In this document: in pieces, positions 51,626 through 58,907 of the stretch
How positions within the stretch are numbered: position 1 is the first letter of the stretch
How the letters are laid out: every line of letters starts with the position of its first letter
Source: a bacterium
Lineage (GTDB): Bacteria; Cyanobacteriota; Sericytochromatia; S15B-MN24; UBA4093
Assembly: GCA_017744355.1 (NCBI GenBank)
Contig: JAGIBK010000010.1
Span: forward strand, 22,391 to 86,390
Direction of reading: 5' to 3'
DNA length: 64,000 nucleotides
Translations under genes and position numbers: made by a program
The notes under the pieces: generated by a model
Told to the model about the DNA's origin: nothing
Seen by the model: the letters and a program-made list of their open reading frames with translations, nothing else
The model's database searches: none

Positions 51626-51883
51626 ATGGCTGCTTCTTACGTGCACAAGCCCGAATACATCGGGCAGGTTTTTCCCGTCACTCAAGTCGAGACCTTCGAG
51701 GACGGTGTCAAGAAAATCAGCGTCGAATTGCCTGACGGCCACATCGCCTCCGTACGTGCTTCGGTCGGGGTTAGCATCCCTACGGCCGTCATGATCGTCG
51801 CTTGGGATGAAGACCATGGCTGCTACATGCTGATTCCGCCGCCGCCGATCCTGCCGATGCTCGACGTGCCGCCCGTTACCTAG
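51626..51883 (+). CDS. Small protein after the fibre
   Basis: 85 residues, one base after the fibre stop. HKPEYIGQVFPVTQVETFED and VKKISVELPDGHIASVRASV suggest a small beta domain; the end is proline-rich. Position suggests a fibre-associated or fibre-assembly protein. No family recognised. Confidence 0.55.
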   Translation: MAASYVHKPEYIGQVFPVTQVETFEDGVKKISVELPDGHIASVRASVGVSIPTAVMIVAWDEDHGCYMLIPPPPILPMLDVPPVT

Positions 51884-51898
51884 TTAGGAGATCCGACG

Positions 51899-52765
51899 AT
51901 GGCAAGTTATGGCGCTTCCGGCCGCTACATCCGCGTCTGGAACATCACCGGAGGTGAAGGCTCTGCAGGCCACAACTATAAGATCTACAATGCGTGGGGC
52001 ACCTGCATTTACGATTCCGGCAACACCGGCTGGCATCCCGGCAGCGCGGACTTCGGTCCCTACGATCCGGGATACTACTACCTCTACTTCCAGTTCTGGA
52101 CGTTCTGGGGCGGCTGGCAGTGGGAGAACAATGGGTCCGAGGTTCAACTAAGCTATGGTGCGACCAGTGCGATTAGCGGGACGTGGGGCGGGACCCTCAA
52201 CTTCAGTGGCTCGGGCTGGTCGAGCGGCCAGGGAATCTCGAACTCGCATCTGCAGGTCAGGCGTCTCAACGACGATTCGTATCACTACTGGACGGGCTTT
52301 ACCGGCGGCAACGACAAGTCCAGCACTCTGACTGGACGAGGGGCCGGGCGATACGAAGTCCACTTCAGTTGTCACGACGCACGCGGCGACAACTTCTCTT
52401 ATAGTTCTGTCTACGAACTCTATCCGATTCCGCCAGCACCGAACAATCCGCGCACGGTCGAGACGAACTGGCCCTTTACCTTCAACTACACCTACAGCTC
52501 AGGGACGGTGCAACGCTATAACACGACCGTTTCATGGGACGGGGCGGTGAAGGCTTCCGCCAACAACACTAATGGCAGTTGGAATCCGTCGCTTGTGGTG
52601 AACAAGATCGTGGTGTACAGCGCAAACCAAGAAAACTACACCGGGGCTGGCCCTTGGGCCTCGGTGACGACCCACACCTTCCGGTCCCCCTATCGCCTGA
52701 GCAACGTGCTCAAGCGGGCGTACAACTTCCAGAAGCGAGCATCTGGCGCTCAGGGGATGATGTAG
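51899..52765 (+). CDS. Aromatic-rich protein, possible accessory receptor-binding protein
   Basis: 288 residues with TAGGAG upstream. The N-terminal half is rich in W, Y and G (YYYLYFQFWTFWGGWQWENN) and looks like two beta-sandwich units. The C-terminal 100 residues (PPAPNNPRTVETNWPFTFNY) resemble a fibronectin-like domain. Such composition fits carbohydrate or surface binding. It could also be the counterpart of XepA of PBSX in position, but similarity is not evident. Confidence 0.5.
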   Translation: MASYGASGRYIRVWNITGGEGSAGHNYKIYNAWGTCIYDSGNTGWHPGSADFGPYDPGYYYLYFQFWTFWGGWQWENNGSEVQLSYGATSAISGTWGGTLNFSGSGWSSGQGISNSHLQVRRLNDDSYHYWTGFTGGNDKSSTLTGRGAGRYEVHFSCHDARGDNFSYSSVYELYPIPPAPNNPRTVETNWPFTFNYTYSSGTVQRYNTTVSWDGAVKASANNTNGSWNPSLVVNKIVVYSANQENYTGAGPWASVTTHTFRSPYRLSNVLKRAYNFQKRASGAQGMM

Positions 52766-52805
52766 CCCCAGCCTGTTTGAATGCTCGTGCAGTTGAACCA
52801 TACAA

Positions 52806-52846
52806 AGAGCCCGTCTTGTCATGCGCGAGACGGGCTCTTGTTTTTG
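52806..52846 (+). terminator. Strong terminator after the fibre block
   Basis: AGAGCCCGTCT pairs with AGACGGGCTCT, followed by TGTTTTT. Confidence 0.88.
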
Positions 52847-52886
52847 AGATTTAAATTCGATGCCTCAGCCGGAAAGGAGTAGCACC

Positions 52887-53150
52887 ATGACCCAGCGTTA
52901 CCCCCCTATGCCCGAGTTGACCAGGGTCCAGATTATCGTGGGGATCATCTTGGGCCTCGCCATGCCGGGCGGTGCTTTCGCTGCTGCTTGGGGGGGCCAT
53001 GACGCTCAGATCCGGGCCATCCAGAAGCAGCTGGACTCCACCGTCACCCGGGCCGAGTTACAACCCATCGCCGAGAACTTACGAGAGATGAAGGAAGAGG
53101 TGAAAGGCTTGCGCTCGGACCTTATTGCCGTCATCAAGGATAGGCGGTGA
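52887..53150 (+). CDS. XhlA-like holin-associated protein
   Basis: 87 residues with AAAGGAG upstream. A membrane segment at residues 13-35 (IIVGIILGLAMPGGAFAAAW) is followed by a coiled coil (IRAIQKQLDSTVTRAELQPI, LREMKEEVKGLRSDLIAVIK). Size and position fit the XhlA partner of a two-component holin system, although XhlA usually has its membrane helix at the C-terminus. Confidence 0.6.
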   Translation: MTQRYPPMPELTRVQIIVGIILGLAMPGGAFAAAWGGHDAQIRAIQKQLDSTVTRAELQPIAENLREMKEEVKGLRSDLIAVIKDRR

Positions 53151-53338
53151 GAGGCATGCTCAACTCCCCCCTCAATCTTCCCATCGGCAGTGTCAGGGCA
53201 ATCCTGGCACTGCTTCTTGTTTCATCTGTGGCCATCCCTGTGACGTTCGGTCGCGATGTTCCGGAGAGCGCACTTGGCTTGGCTGGCGTCGTGATTGGTT
53301 TTTACTTTCGCTTGAGAGATGGAGGCCCCAATGCCTAG
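53147..53338 (+). CDS. Small holin-like membrane protein
   Basis: 63 residues from a GTG that overlaps the previous stop, with AAGGA 7 bases before it. Two hydrophobic segments (VRAILALLLVSSVAIPVTFG, LGLAGVVIGFYF) suggest a holin or its partner. It overlaps the endolysin start by 8 bases, as in lysis cassettes. An ATG at 53156 is the alternative start. Confidence 0.6.
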   Translation: MRGMLNSPLNLPIGSVRAILALLLVSSVAIPVTFGRDVPESALGLAGVVIGFYFRLRDGGPNA

Positions 53339-53711
53339 CCTTTCCCCCCATTTCCGCCTTGAGGAGCTGGCCTGTCGTTGTGGTTGCGGCGGTGAAGCCC
53401 AGCCCGAGATTCTCGCCAACCTGACCCGCGTCGTCCTGATGCTAGAGCGGGTGCGTCTTGCAATCGGGCACAAACCGATCCGCATCACCTCGGGCTATCG
53501 CTGCGCCAAGCATAACAAAGCTGTAGGTGGCAGGCCGCAAAGCTTGCACCTTACGGGCCGCGCTGCCGATATCCAGGTCGATGATTTGCTGCCGTCACAG
53601 CTTCAGGCGATTGTCATCAAGAGCGTACCCGAGGCGCACGGCATTGGCCGACACGCTCGATTCACCCACTTGGATGTGCGTGGCTTTCGCCTCATCTTTG
53701 ACTACTCGTAA
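53331..53711 (+). CDS. M15-family endolysin (D-Ala-D-Ala carboxypeptidase-like)
   Basis: 126 residues from MPSLSPHFRLEELACRCGCG after GGAGG. ITSGYRCAKHNKAVGG, SLHLTGRAADIQV and THLDVRG carry the zinc ligands and catalytic residues (H, D, H) of the Peptidase_M15_3 group. It cleaves peptidoglycan cross-links and would release the particles after holin action. Confidence 0.88.
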   Translation: MPSLSPHFRLEELACRCGCGGEAQPEILANLTRVVLMLERVRLAIGHKPIRITSGYRCAKHNKAVGGRPQSLHLTGRAADIQVDDLLPSQLQAIVIKSVPEAHGIGRHARFTHLDVRGFRLIFDYS

Positions 53712-53717
53712 GAGCAA

Positions 53718-54359
53718 ATGAAGAGAAATCGATATGTACTCCCCGTTCTCACACTTGTTGCCGCCTTCGCCGTCTTGGCGGGGGCGGCTCTCGTTTTGCG
53801 GCGCTGCTCGCCGACAACGCATCCATCCCCCGTCGCTTCTGAGCGATTCGCTAAGGTGATTGCCACCAACTCGGCGGCCGTCACTTCAGCCCAGGGGGTA
53901 AAGGTGACGATCCGTCACCCAGCATCCCCAGAGATGCAGGAGCGTAACCAAGGGGCAGGTGTGGGCCAGATGCGCAGACGCCCTGAGAAGGCACAAGACG
54001 AGGAGGTCGTTATTGAACTCACTCAGACCACCAGCGCGGTGGCCGCCTCGGAGGTTACGTCCTCGGCCGCGGTGCCGGTGGCCGCCCCGAGGGATGCGTT
54101 GCCGACACACGGCCGCCTAGGCGTGGTCCTCACCACCATGCCCGGCATGCTTGCGGCCGACGTGCAGCTTGCGCGTGTCGAGGTGCCGCCCTGGGTGGTG
54201 GGCGCTCCGCTTGAGGTCGGTCTCGACCTGGTGGGCAACCTTGAGGCTGGTGGCGCTGGGGTAAGCGTGGGCGACAAGGCTTTCGCATTCACGGGGGCGT
54301 GGTCCACGTGGGACGGCCGAGAGCGGGGGATTGCCCTTGGTGCTGGCTTACGATTCTGA
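53718..54359 (+). CDS. Membrane-anchored protein of the lysis cassette
   Basis: 213 residues. One N-terminal membrane helix (YVLPVLTLVAAFAVLAGAAL) is followed by a long polar linker and a C-terminal beta-rich segment (GRLGVVLTTMPGMLAADVQL, APLEVGLDLVGNLEAGGAGV). The place after the endolysin would suit a spanin-like protein, but no lipobox or coiled coil is seen. The role is not established. Confidence 0.5.
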   Translation: MKRNRYVLPVLTLVAAFAVLAGAALVLRRCSPTTHPSPVASERFAKVIATNSAAVTSAQGVKVTIRHPASPEMQERNQGAGVGQMRRRPEKAQDEEVVIELTQTTSAVAASEVTSSAAVPVAAPRDALPTHGRLGVVLTTMPGMLAADVQLARVEVPPWVVGAPLEVGLDLVGNLEAGGAGVSVGDKAFAFTGAWSTWDGRERGIALGAGLRF

Positions 54360-54389
54360 GTACTTCCCTGGTCTTCGGACTAGGGGGAT

Positions 54390-54480
54390 TTTTTTGTGAC
54401 CAGAGGTTGTAATAGGTGGCAAACGCTGTAAAAAGCCACTGCTGTTACCTAAATTGTCACCTATTCAGGATTTCGGTTGC
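54390..54480. other. Non-coding junction with inverted repeat
   Basis: AATAGGTG (54411-54418) and CACCTATT (54458-54465) are inverted repeats flanking an AT-richer core. GTGACCAGAGGTTGT (54396-54410) matches GTGACCAGCGGTTGC at 61116-61130 in 13 of 15 positions. These could be recombinase arm sites; this is unproven. Confidence 0.35.
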
Positions 54481-54491
54481 GGCACCAGGGA

Positions 54492-54521
54492 GTGAAAAAG
54501 GCCTGGAGACTGCCTCCAGGT
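54492..54521 (-). terminator. Terminator of tRNA-Leu(UAG)
   Basis: Reading the minus strand, CCTGGAG and CTCCAGG form a stem followed by CCTTTTTC, a few bases after the tRNA 3' end. Confidence 0.8.
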
Positions 54522-54529
54522 CTTGATAG

Positions 54530-54610
54530 TGGGGACGAAGGGACTTGAACCCTTACTCCGTGAGGAACCAGATCCTAAGTCTGGCGCGTCTGCCATTTCG
54601 CCACGTCCCT
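54530..54610 (-). tRNA. tRNA-Leu (anticodon UAG)
   Basis: On the minus strand the anticodon stem CCAGA/TCTGG encloses CTTAGGA (anticodon TAG). The D arm TGGCGAAATGGCAGACGC, the T arm AAGGG/CCCTT and a long variable arm fit a class II leucine tRNA. The acceptor pairs at six positions (GGGACG/CGTCCC), but the first position is A with C72, a mismatch. Confidence 0.88.
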
Positions 54611-54709
54611 TAGCCAGTATTGGCGATGGTTTCCGGGGGCGGCCTTATCTGATCTAGTACGTCCGTATTATCCGCAAAAATGGGCTGAAATTCAATGGAG
54701 ACGCCCATC

Positions 54710-55792
54710 ATGGATACTCTGCTTACGGTTGCCCACGCTGCCGCAATAGTCGGTGCTAGCACATCTTTGATCCAGAAGCGATGCAAAGACGGCACGTTAC
54801 CCGCCATTCGGGTTGGAAAGACCTATCGTGTTAGACAGGCCGATTTAGAAGCATGGGTTCGTCATACGCCAACGATCGCATTAAAGCTCACCCGGCCAGA
54901 TGATGCCCCCTCTGATCTGCTGCAACTCATTGATGGCTGGATTCGTTATTTAGAGCACGTTAGCGGCCTCTTGCCCACGACCATCGCCACGCACCGGGGA
55001 AGCGCAATGGTTTACGTCAAGCGCCTGAGCCTCGATGGTCAAGTGCGGATATCGATTGCTTCCATCTTTGAGAGGAAGAGCGTCCTCAGCGTCTTCGAGA
55101 AGATCCCGCCAAAGTCCTTTGCCTTAAAACTCAACACCTTCAACGCCCTGATCAGCCTTGGGAAGTATCTAGTAGCCGAGGGCGTTCTGGGCCCTGATGC
55201 TCTCGCTGCATTGCGGCCGCTCAAGCCTCGCCGTCAAATGGATCCCCGCCGAACTCATCTGAAACCATTAGACGTTACGAGATTGTTCGAGGTTATCCTG
55301 ACCCGCTCAAAAACGACGGCGGCAGAAAATCTGACACTCGCCGCAATGGTCGCCTGCATGGTCTATGCTGGCCTTCGCGTCTCGGAGGTCTGCAAGCTAC
55401 GGGTTCAAGATGTGGACTTCGGCGAGCGCATTTTGACTATACGGCATGGGAAGGGTGGTAAAGACCGGCGCGTTGGGGTGAGCACTGATTTGCTTCGGCA
55501 TTTGGATCGTTATCGGGCTGTTCGGGCGCTTGGCGGGGCCTTTTTCATTGATTCGGACGGGGCCGCCTTTAACCGTCATAAGCTTGCTAAGAGGATGAAG
55601 CAGCTTGCACGTTGCCTCGGCGTCGATATCACCTGCCATGGCTTGCGCCGTACCTTCGCGACTTTAGCCGCCAACCAGGGGCGCTCCATCAATGCCATTC
55701 GGATTGCGCTGGGGCATTCAGACCTGACGACCACGCAGGCCTATCTACGCCAGACGGAGGGGGAGGTGGTTGCGGCGATGCGCGACTGGTAG
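54710..55792 (+). CDS. Tyrosine recombinase with an N-terminal excisionase-type HTH
   Basis: 360 residues. Residues 1-50 (LLTVAHAAAIVGASTSLIQK, LPAIRVGKTYRVRQADLEAW) are an HTH_17/excisionase-like DNA-binding domain. A SAM-like core-binding domain follows. The catalytic domain keeps R (AGLRVSEVCKL), K (GKGGKDRRVG), HGLRR, LGHSD and the tyrosine in TTQAYLR. The gene lies 100 bases from tRNA-Leu, a usual integration site. GGAG 9 bases before ATG 54710 supports this start; ATG 54695 is the alternative. Confidence 0.85.
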   Translation: MDTLLTVAHAAAIVGASTSLIQKRCKDGTLPAIRVGKTYRVRQADLEAWVRHTPTIALKLTRPDDAPSDLLQLIDGWIRYLEHVSGLLPTTIATHRGSAMVYVKRLSLDGQVRISIASIFERKSVLSVFEKIPPKSFALKLNTFNALISLGKYLVAEGVLGPDALAALRPLKPRRQMDPRRTHLKPLDVTRLFEVILTRSKTTAAENLTLAAMVACMVYAGLRVSEVCKLRVQDVDFGERILTIRHGKGGKDRRVGVSTDLLRHLDRYRAVRALGGAFFIDSDGAAFNRHKLAKRMKQLARCLGVDITCHGLRRTFATLAANQGRSINAIRIALGHSDLTTTQAYLRQTEGEVVAAMRDW

Positions 55793-55801
55793 CAGCCTGC
55801 G

Positions 55802-56038
55802 CTAGTCGAAGTCCGAATGCCCCATCACAAGGGCGTCGTAGGGCACTCGGTAAAGATCCGCAAGCCTAGCGGCGTCTTTGAGCGTAATCCCCTGCTTGCC
55901 CAATTCAAGCCGCGACAGGTTTGTCTGGTCCATGCCCAGCAGGCCCGAGGCGACCTCTTGGGTCAACCCGGCGCGCTCGCGGGCCTTGCGAAGCCGCTTG
56001 CCGAATTTTTGATAGAAGGGGTCGGCTTGTTGGGCCAT
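55802..56038 (-). CDS. Small XRE/Cro-type repressor
   Basis: 78 residues that are almost only an HTH_3 domain (FGKRLRKARERAGLTQEVAS, LLGMDQTNLSRLELGK, TLKDAARLADLYRVPYDAL). It converges with the integrase and diverges from the HNH gene, so it could regulate excision and replication genes of the island. Confidence 0.82.
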   Translation of the reverse strand: MAQQADPFYQKFGKRLRKARERAGLTQEVASGLLGMDQTNLSRLELGKQGITLKDAARLADLYRVPYDALVMGHSDFD

Positions 56039-56155
56039 TCTCTCGCCATCGCTGTTGGGGACTGGCGAAAGTTTAAGCGGCTAGGTGGATGACGCTTAGG
56101 CGTTAAACACCTATTATCCAAAAGTCATTCTACGAGTGAGGAGGACGATCGGAGC

Positions 56156-57034
56156 ATGGGCGCTGAGAATGACCTTCAACAGTGTTCCACCTGCGGTCAG
56201 ATGTATCCCTTTACTGTTGACTACTTCATCAAGGTCAAGAGGAATAAGAGTGGGCTTGGCAAGTGCTGCAAGGCCTGCGATCGTGAGTACAAGCGGAATT
56301 GGTACCATTACGGGCGCTCAACGCCAAAACGCTTTGACCCGGAAGAGATGCGGACCTGCCCCAAATGTGAAATCTGTAAGCCTATTACAATCGAGTACTT
56401 TAAGCCAAATCGAACTCGACCAAATGGATGGGAAGTTTGGTGCAGGGAATGTTTCAATGCCTATTGTCGTGCTCGTACCAAAGCTAGGCCGGATTTGAGG
56501 CGCGAAAAAGAGCGACGTTTTGCTGAGCGCCATCCCGAGAAATACGCTGCAAAAATAAAGCAGCATCGTGAGCGCACCAAGGAGCGCGGAGGAAACAAAT
56601 ATGCGAAGCGAAACATAGAAAAGACTAGGTTACGCGAGCGTCTTCGATGGCTTGATCCTGAACGACAGGCATACGATCGCGCCCGCTGGGAACGTAGAAA
56701 AGCTAATGGATACAATGAGCACGAACAGGAACGCTACAAGCAAAACCCATGGCCTAAGAGACTAAAGGAGTTACGTCATCGGACACTGGAACTTTCGGCA
56801 CCCGGTATATTCGCCCAAGAGGATCTTTTGGCCAAGGTTCAATATTGGGGTTGGCGATGTAGGTACTGTAATATCCGGTTAACCTTTGCGACGCTGACTA
56901 TCGACCACCGGATTCCTTTGTCACGAGGCGGCAGTAATTGGCTTGCAAATTTGGTTCCGGCTTGTCGCTCTTGCAACTCATCCAAACATAACAAGAAAGA
57001 GGATGAGTACTTTGAATGGTTGAAAAATGATTAA
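56156..57034 (+). CDS. HNH endonuclease with N-terminal zinc-finger repeats
   Basis: 292 residues. Two cysteine-rich units come first: CSTCGQ...CCKACDREYKRNW and CPKCEICK...WCRECFNAYCRA, each with paired CxxC. A long, basic helical linker follows. The C-terminal HNH module has WRCRYCNIRLTF, LTIDHRIPLSRGGSN and LVPACRSCNSSKHNKK. It probably cuts or nicks DNA, perhaps as a homing or phage-type endonuclease. GAGGAGG is 13 bases upstream. Its base composition is lower in GC than the chromosome's. Confidence 0.85.
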   Translation: MGAENDLQQCSTCGQMYPFTVDYFIKVKRNKSGLGKCCKACDREYKRNWYHYGRSTPKRFDPEEMRTCPKCEICKPITIEYFKPNRTRPNGWEVWCRECFNAYCRARTKARPDLRREKERRFAERHPEKYAAKIKQHRERTKERGGNKYAKRNIEKTRLRERLRWLDPERQAYDRARWERRKANGYNEHEQERYKQNPWPKRLKELRHRTLELSAPGIFAQEDLLAKVQYWGWRCRYCNIRLTFATLTIDHRIPLSRGGSNWLANLVPACRSCNSSKHNKKEDEYFEWLKND

Positions 57035-57066
57035 TGCCAATATCCACGTCATTAATGGAGCTACTA

Positions 57067-57246
57067 ATGAACGATATTATTATACCGAAGAAAACTGAAG
57101 CGGATAAAAACGGTGCAAAACCTGTCACCGTAGGAATTAGGACCACGGAGGCTAACCGGGACCGCTTCAACCAACTTTGCGCCGAATCGGGCCTAACCCA
57201 AACCGAGCTTTTCGAATTTTGGGTGAAGGCATCTAAAGTCCGATAA
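57067..57246 (+). CDS. Small protein, possible ribbon-helix-helix regulator
   Basis: 59 residues from MNDIIIPKKTEADKNGAKPV after GGAG. The C-terminal part (PVTVGIRTTEANRDRFNQLC, GLTQTELFEFWVKA) resembles a ribbon-helix-helix DNA-binding motif. A longer frame from 57034 lacks a ribosome-binding site. Confidence 0.55.
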   Translation: MNDIIIPKKTEADKNGAKPVTVGIRTTEANRDRFNQLCAESGLTQTELFEFWVKASKVR

Positions 57247-57953
57247 TGCGATTGGGGTCGCCCAAAAACGGCAGGCCGCGGCTGATATTGCCGACTTATG
57301 ATTGCGCTTGGGAGCCAGATGCCTGGCTGGTTGGACGGCGCCCATCCCGAGAGCAGCAATTTACCCCGGGGCGGCCAGGGGTTACCCAAAGAGCCTGAAT
57401 GCGACCCTGAAAAGCGCTAAGCAAGATTGAGGCATCCTCATAGCAGCTACGCAGCCTCAAGGGGGGAGAATTGGATTCTATCTAATCATCACCACCCGCG
57501 ACCGTAGACGCGTGATCGGCGGATCCTACCAGACCCGGGAGGCGACCGAGGCGGCCCTCACCGAGCTTCTAAGCCGAGGCTTGGATAGTATTCAGCCCAA
57601 ATCAGCCCGAGGCCAACTGGGCCCAACCTGCCGAGTTGCAAACCGCCTCGGCTCATCCAAGCTGCCGGGAGCCATTGAGGCACCTGCCAGCACTTTGGGA
57701 TGCGCTCGGCCTGAGCTTGGTCCGCCACAGAGGTCGGGGCATCCATCGGCGCGAGGGCTATCGGCCATTCAATACATGGCGGCTAGTCGGCTGGCTTGAT
57801 TTTTTTGTCAGTCCAGGTTGCCCACAGCCTCCCGACGACTGGGCGTGCGGCTTGATGCATTAAAGCACCGCCTGATCGGCTGACTGCAATACTTTGCGGT
57901 ATAGCGCAGCAAGCGCTTTCGCTAACCGACGTCACCCTTTCGACGTTGCCCCC
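57247..57953 (+). other. Mostly non-coding region with a possible decayed reading frame
   Basis: The only segment with protein-like composition is about 57470-57605: IGFYLIITTRDRRRVIGGSY followed by QTREATEAALTELLSRGLDS. It has no ATG or GTG at a plausible position with a ribosome-binding site, and the frame then runs into low-complexity translation up to 57799. It may be a remnant. No RNA gene was recognised in the rest. Confidence 0.3.
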
Positions 57954-57983
57954 TTGACTCTATCGCTATTGAGCCTTCATAAT
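57954..57983 (+). promoter_or_regulatory. Promoter of the replication operon
   Basis: TTGACT (57954-57959), an 18-base spacer and CATAAT (57978-57983). It leaves a leader of about 85 bases before the first small gene. Confidence 0.6.
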
Positions 57984-58075
57984 ATGTTCAGGTTGGCCGA
58001 CCTGGATTGACTCGGGCACTCCGTAGCGACGCTGTACGTTCAGCGCGTGAGGTGCCCTTACAGTGAGGTTCACAT

Positions 58076-58195
58076 ATGATTTCTAGCCCGATCCTGGGCA
58101 CCCGGAAGGCGCGCAAGCCCTCTCGGACCCAATTGGCCTGCCTGCTCGACCTGTGGCGCAAGGCCGTGGCCAGCGGGGGCAGCAATGAGCAGTAA
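58076..58195 (+). CDS. 39-residue small protein
   Basis: MISSPILGTRKARKPSRTQL then ACLLDLWRKAVASGGSNEQ, with GAGGTT 6 bases before the ATG. Its end overlaps the start of the primase-like gene by 11 bases, suggesting translational coupling. It is basic and helical. No family recognised. Confidence 0.45.
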   Translation: MISSPILGTRKARKPSRTQLACLLDLWRKAVASGGSNEQ

Positions 58196-58907
58196 TCGCC
58201 TTGCCCCCGCTCACCTGGCCGACTTGAAGCGTAGCGGCCTGAGTGACGACACGATCACCGCGATGGGTTGCGAATCGCTTGATGCGACCTCGATCGCCCG
58301 GTGGGTCTACGGCCCCGATTCCGACAAATCCCTGGCGTACGACGGGTACAGCATTCCCTACCGTGACCTGTCGGGCAATCCCATGAAGGACGGAACGGGA
58401 GCCCCGATGGTCCGCTATCGGATGATGCTGCCGCCTGGCGAGGAGGCGCCTAAGTATCGCAGTCGTTCCGGCGCCCATAACCGCATCTTCCTGCCCCCGG
58501 GGCTGGCCGAGCTGCTGAATGACCCTGTGGCCCCTCTGATCATCACGGAGGGCGAGAAGAAGGCTGCTAAGGCCGTCCAGGAAGGGTTTGCCTGTGTTGG
58601 CATCGCGGGCATCTGGAACTGGGCGGCTGAACCTAAGAGGAACGAGGACGAGCGCCTTTCGCCTGAGACGCGTCTGATTGCCGAGCTTTACGAGATTTGT
58701 CGCAACCGGAAGGTCTTGGTGCTGGGCGATTGCGACCCGAAGGAGAGTACCCAGGCGACGGTCAAAAAAGGCCTTTCCCTGCTTGCGCGGGCCATCCTGG
58801 TTCAGATCCCGACGAAGGCCGTCAACTTCGCCTTTATCCCTAAGGAGTACGCGGGACCGGAAAGCAAGATGGGGCTGGATGACCTGCTCATGCTGGAGGG
58901 CGCCTGA
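58185..58907 (+). CDS. Toprim-type primase-like protein (DUF3854)
   Basis: 240 residues. The N-terminus (HLADLKRSGLSDDTITAMGC) is a short helical domain. The centre has PLIITEGEKKAAKAVQEGFA, a Toprim motif I with the catalytic glutamate, and KVLVLGDCDPKESTQATVKK in place of DxD (here DCD). This fits DUF3854, found with DUF927 helicases in mobile elements. It probably primes or assists replication of the island. The stop overlaps the helicase start (TGATGA). Confidence 0.78.
   Translation: MSSNRLAPAHLADLKRSGLSDDTITAMGCESLDATSIARWVYGPDSDKSLAYDGYSIPYRDLSGNPMKDGTGAPMVRYRMMLPPGEEAPKYRSRSGAHNRIFLPPGLAELLNDPVAPLIITEGEKKAAKAVQEGFACVGIAGIWNWAAEPKRNEDERLSPETRLIAELYEICRNRKVLVLGDCDPKESTQATVKKGLSLLARAILVQIPTKAVNFAFIPKEYAGPESKMGLDDLLMLEGA

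Noticed and set aside
36547..54359. Extracellular contractile injection system (eCIS or T6SS-like)
   Set aside because: No AAA ATPase, no DUF4157 leader-toxin gene and no T6SS membrane complex is present. A holin-endolysin cassette is present, so a tailocin or PBSX-like element fits better.
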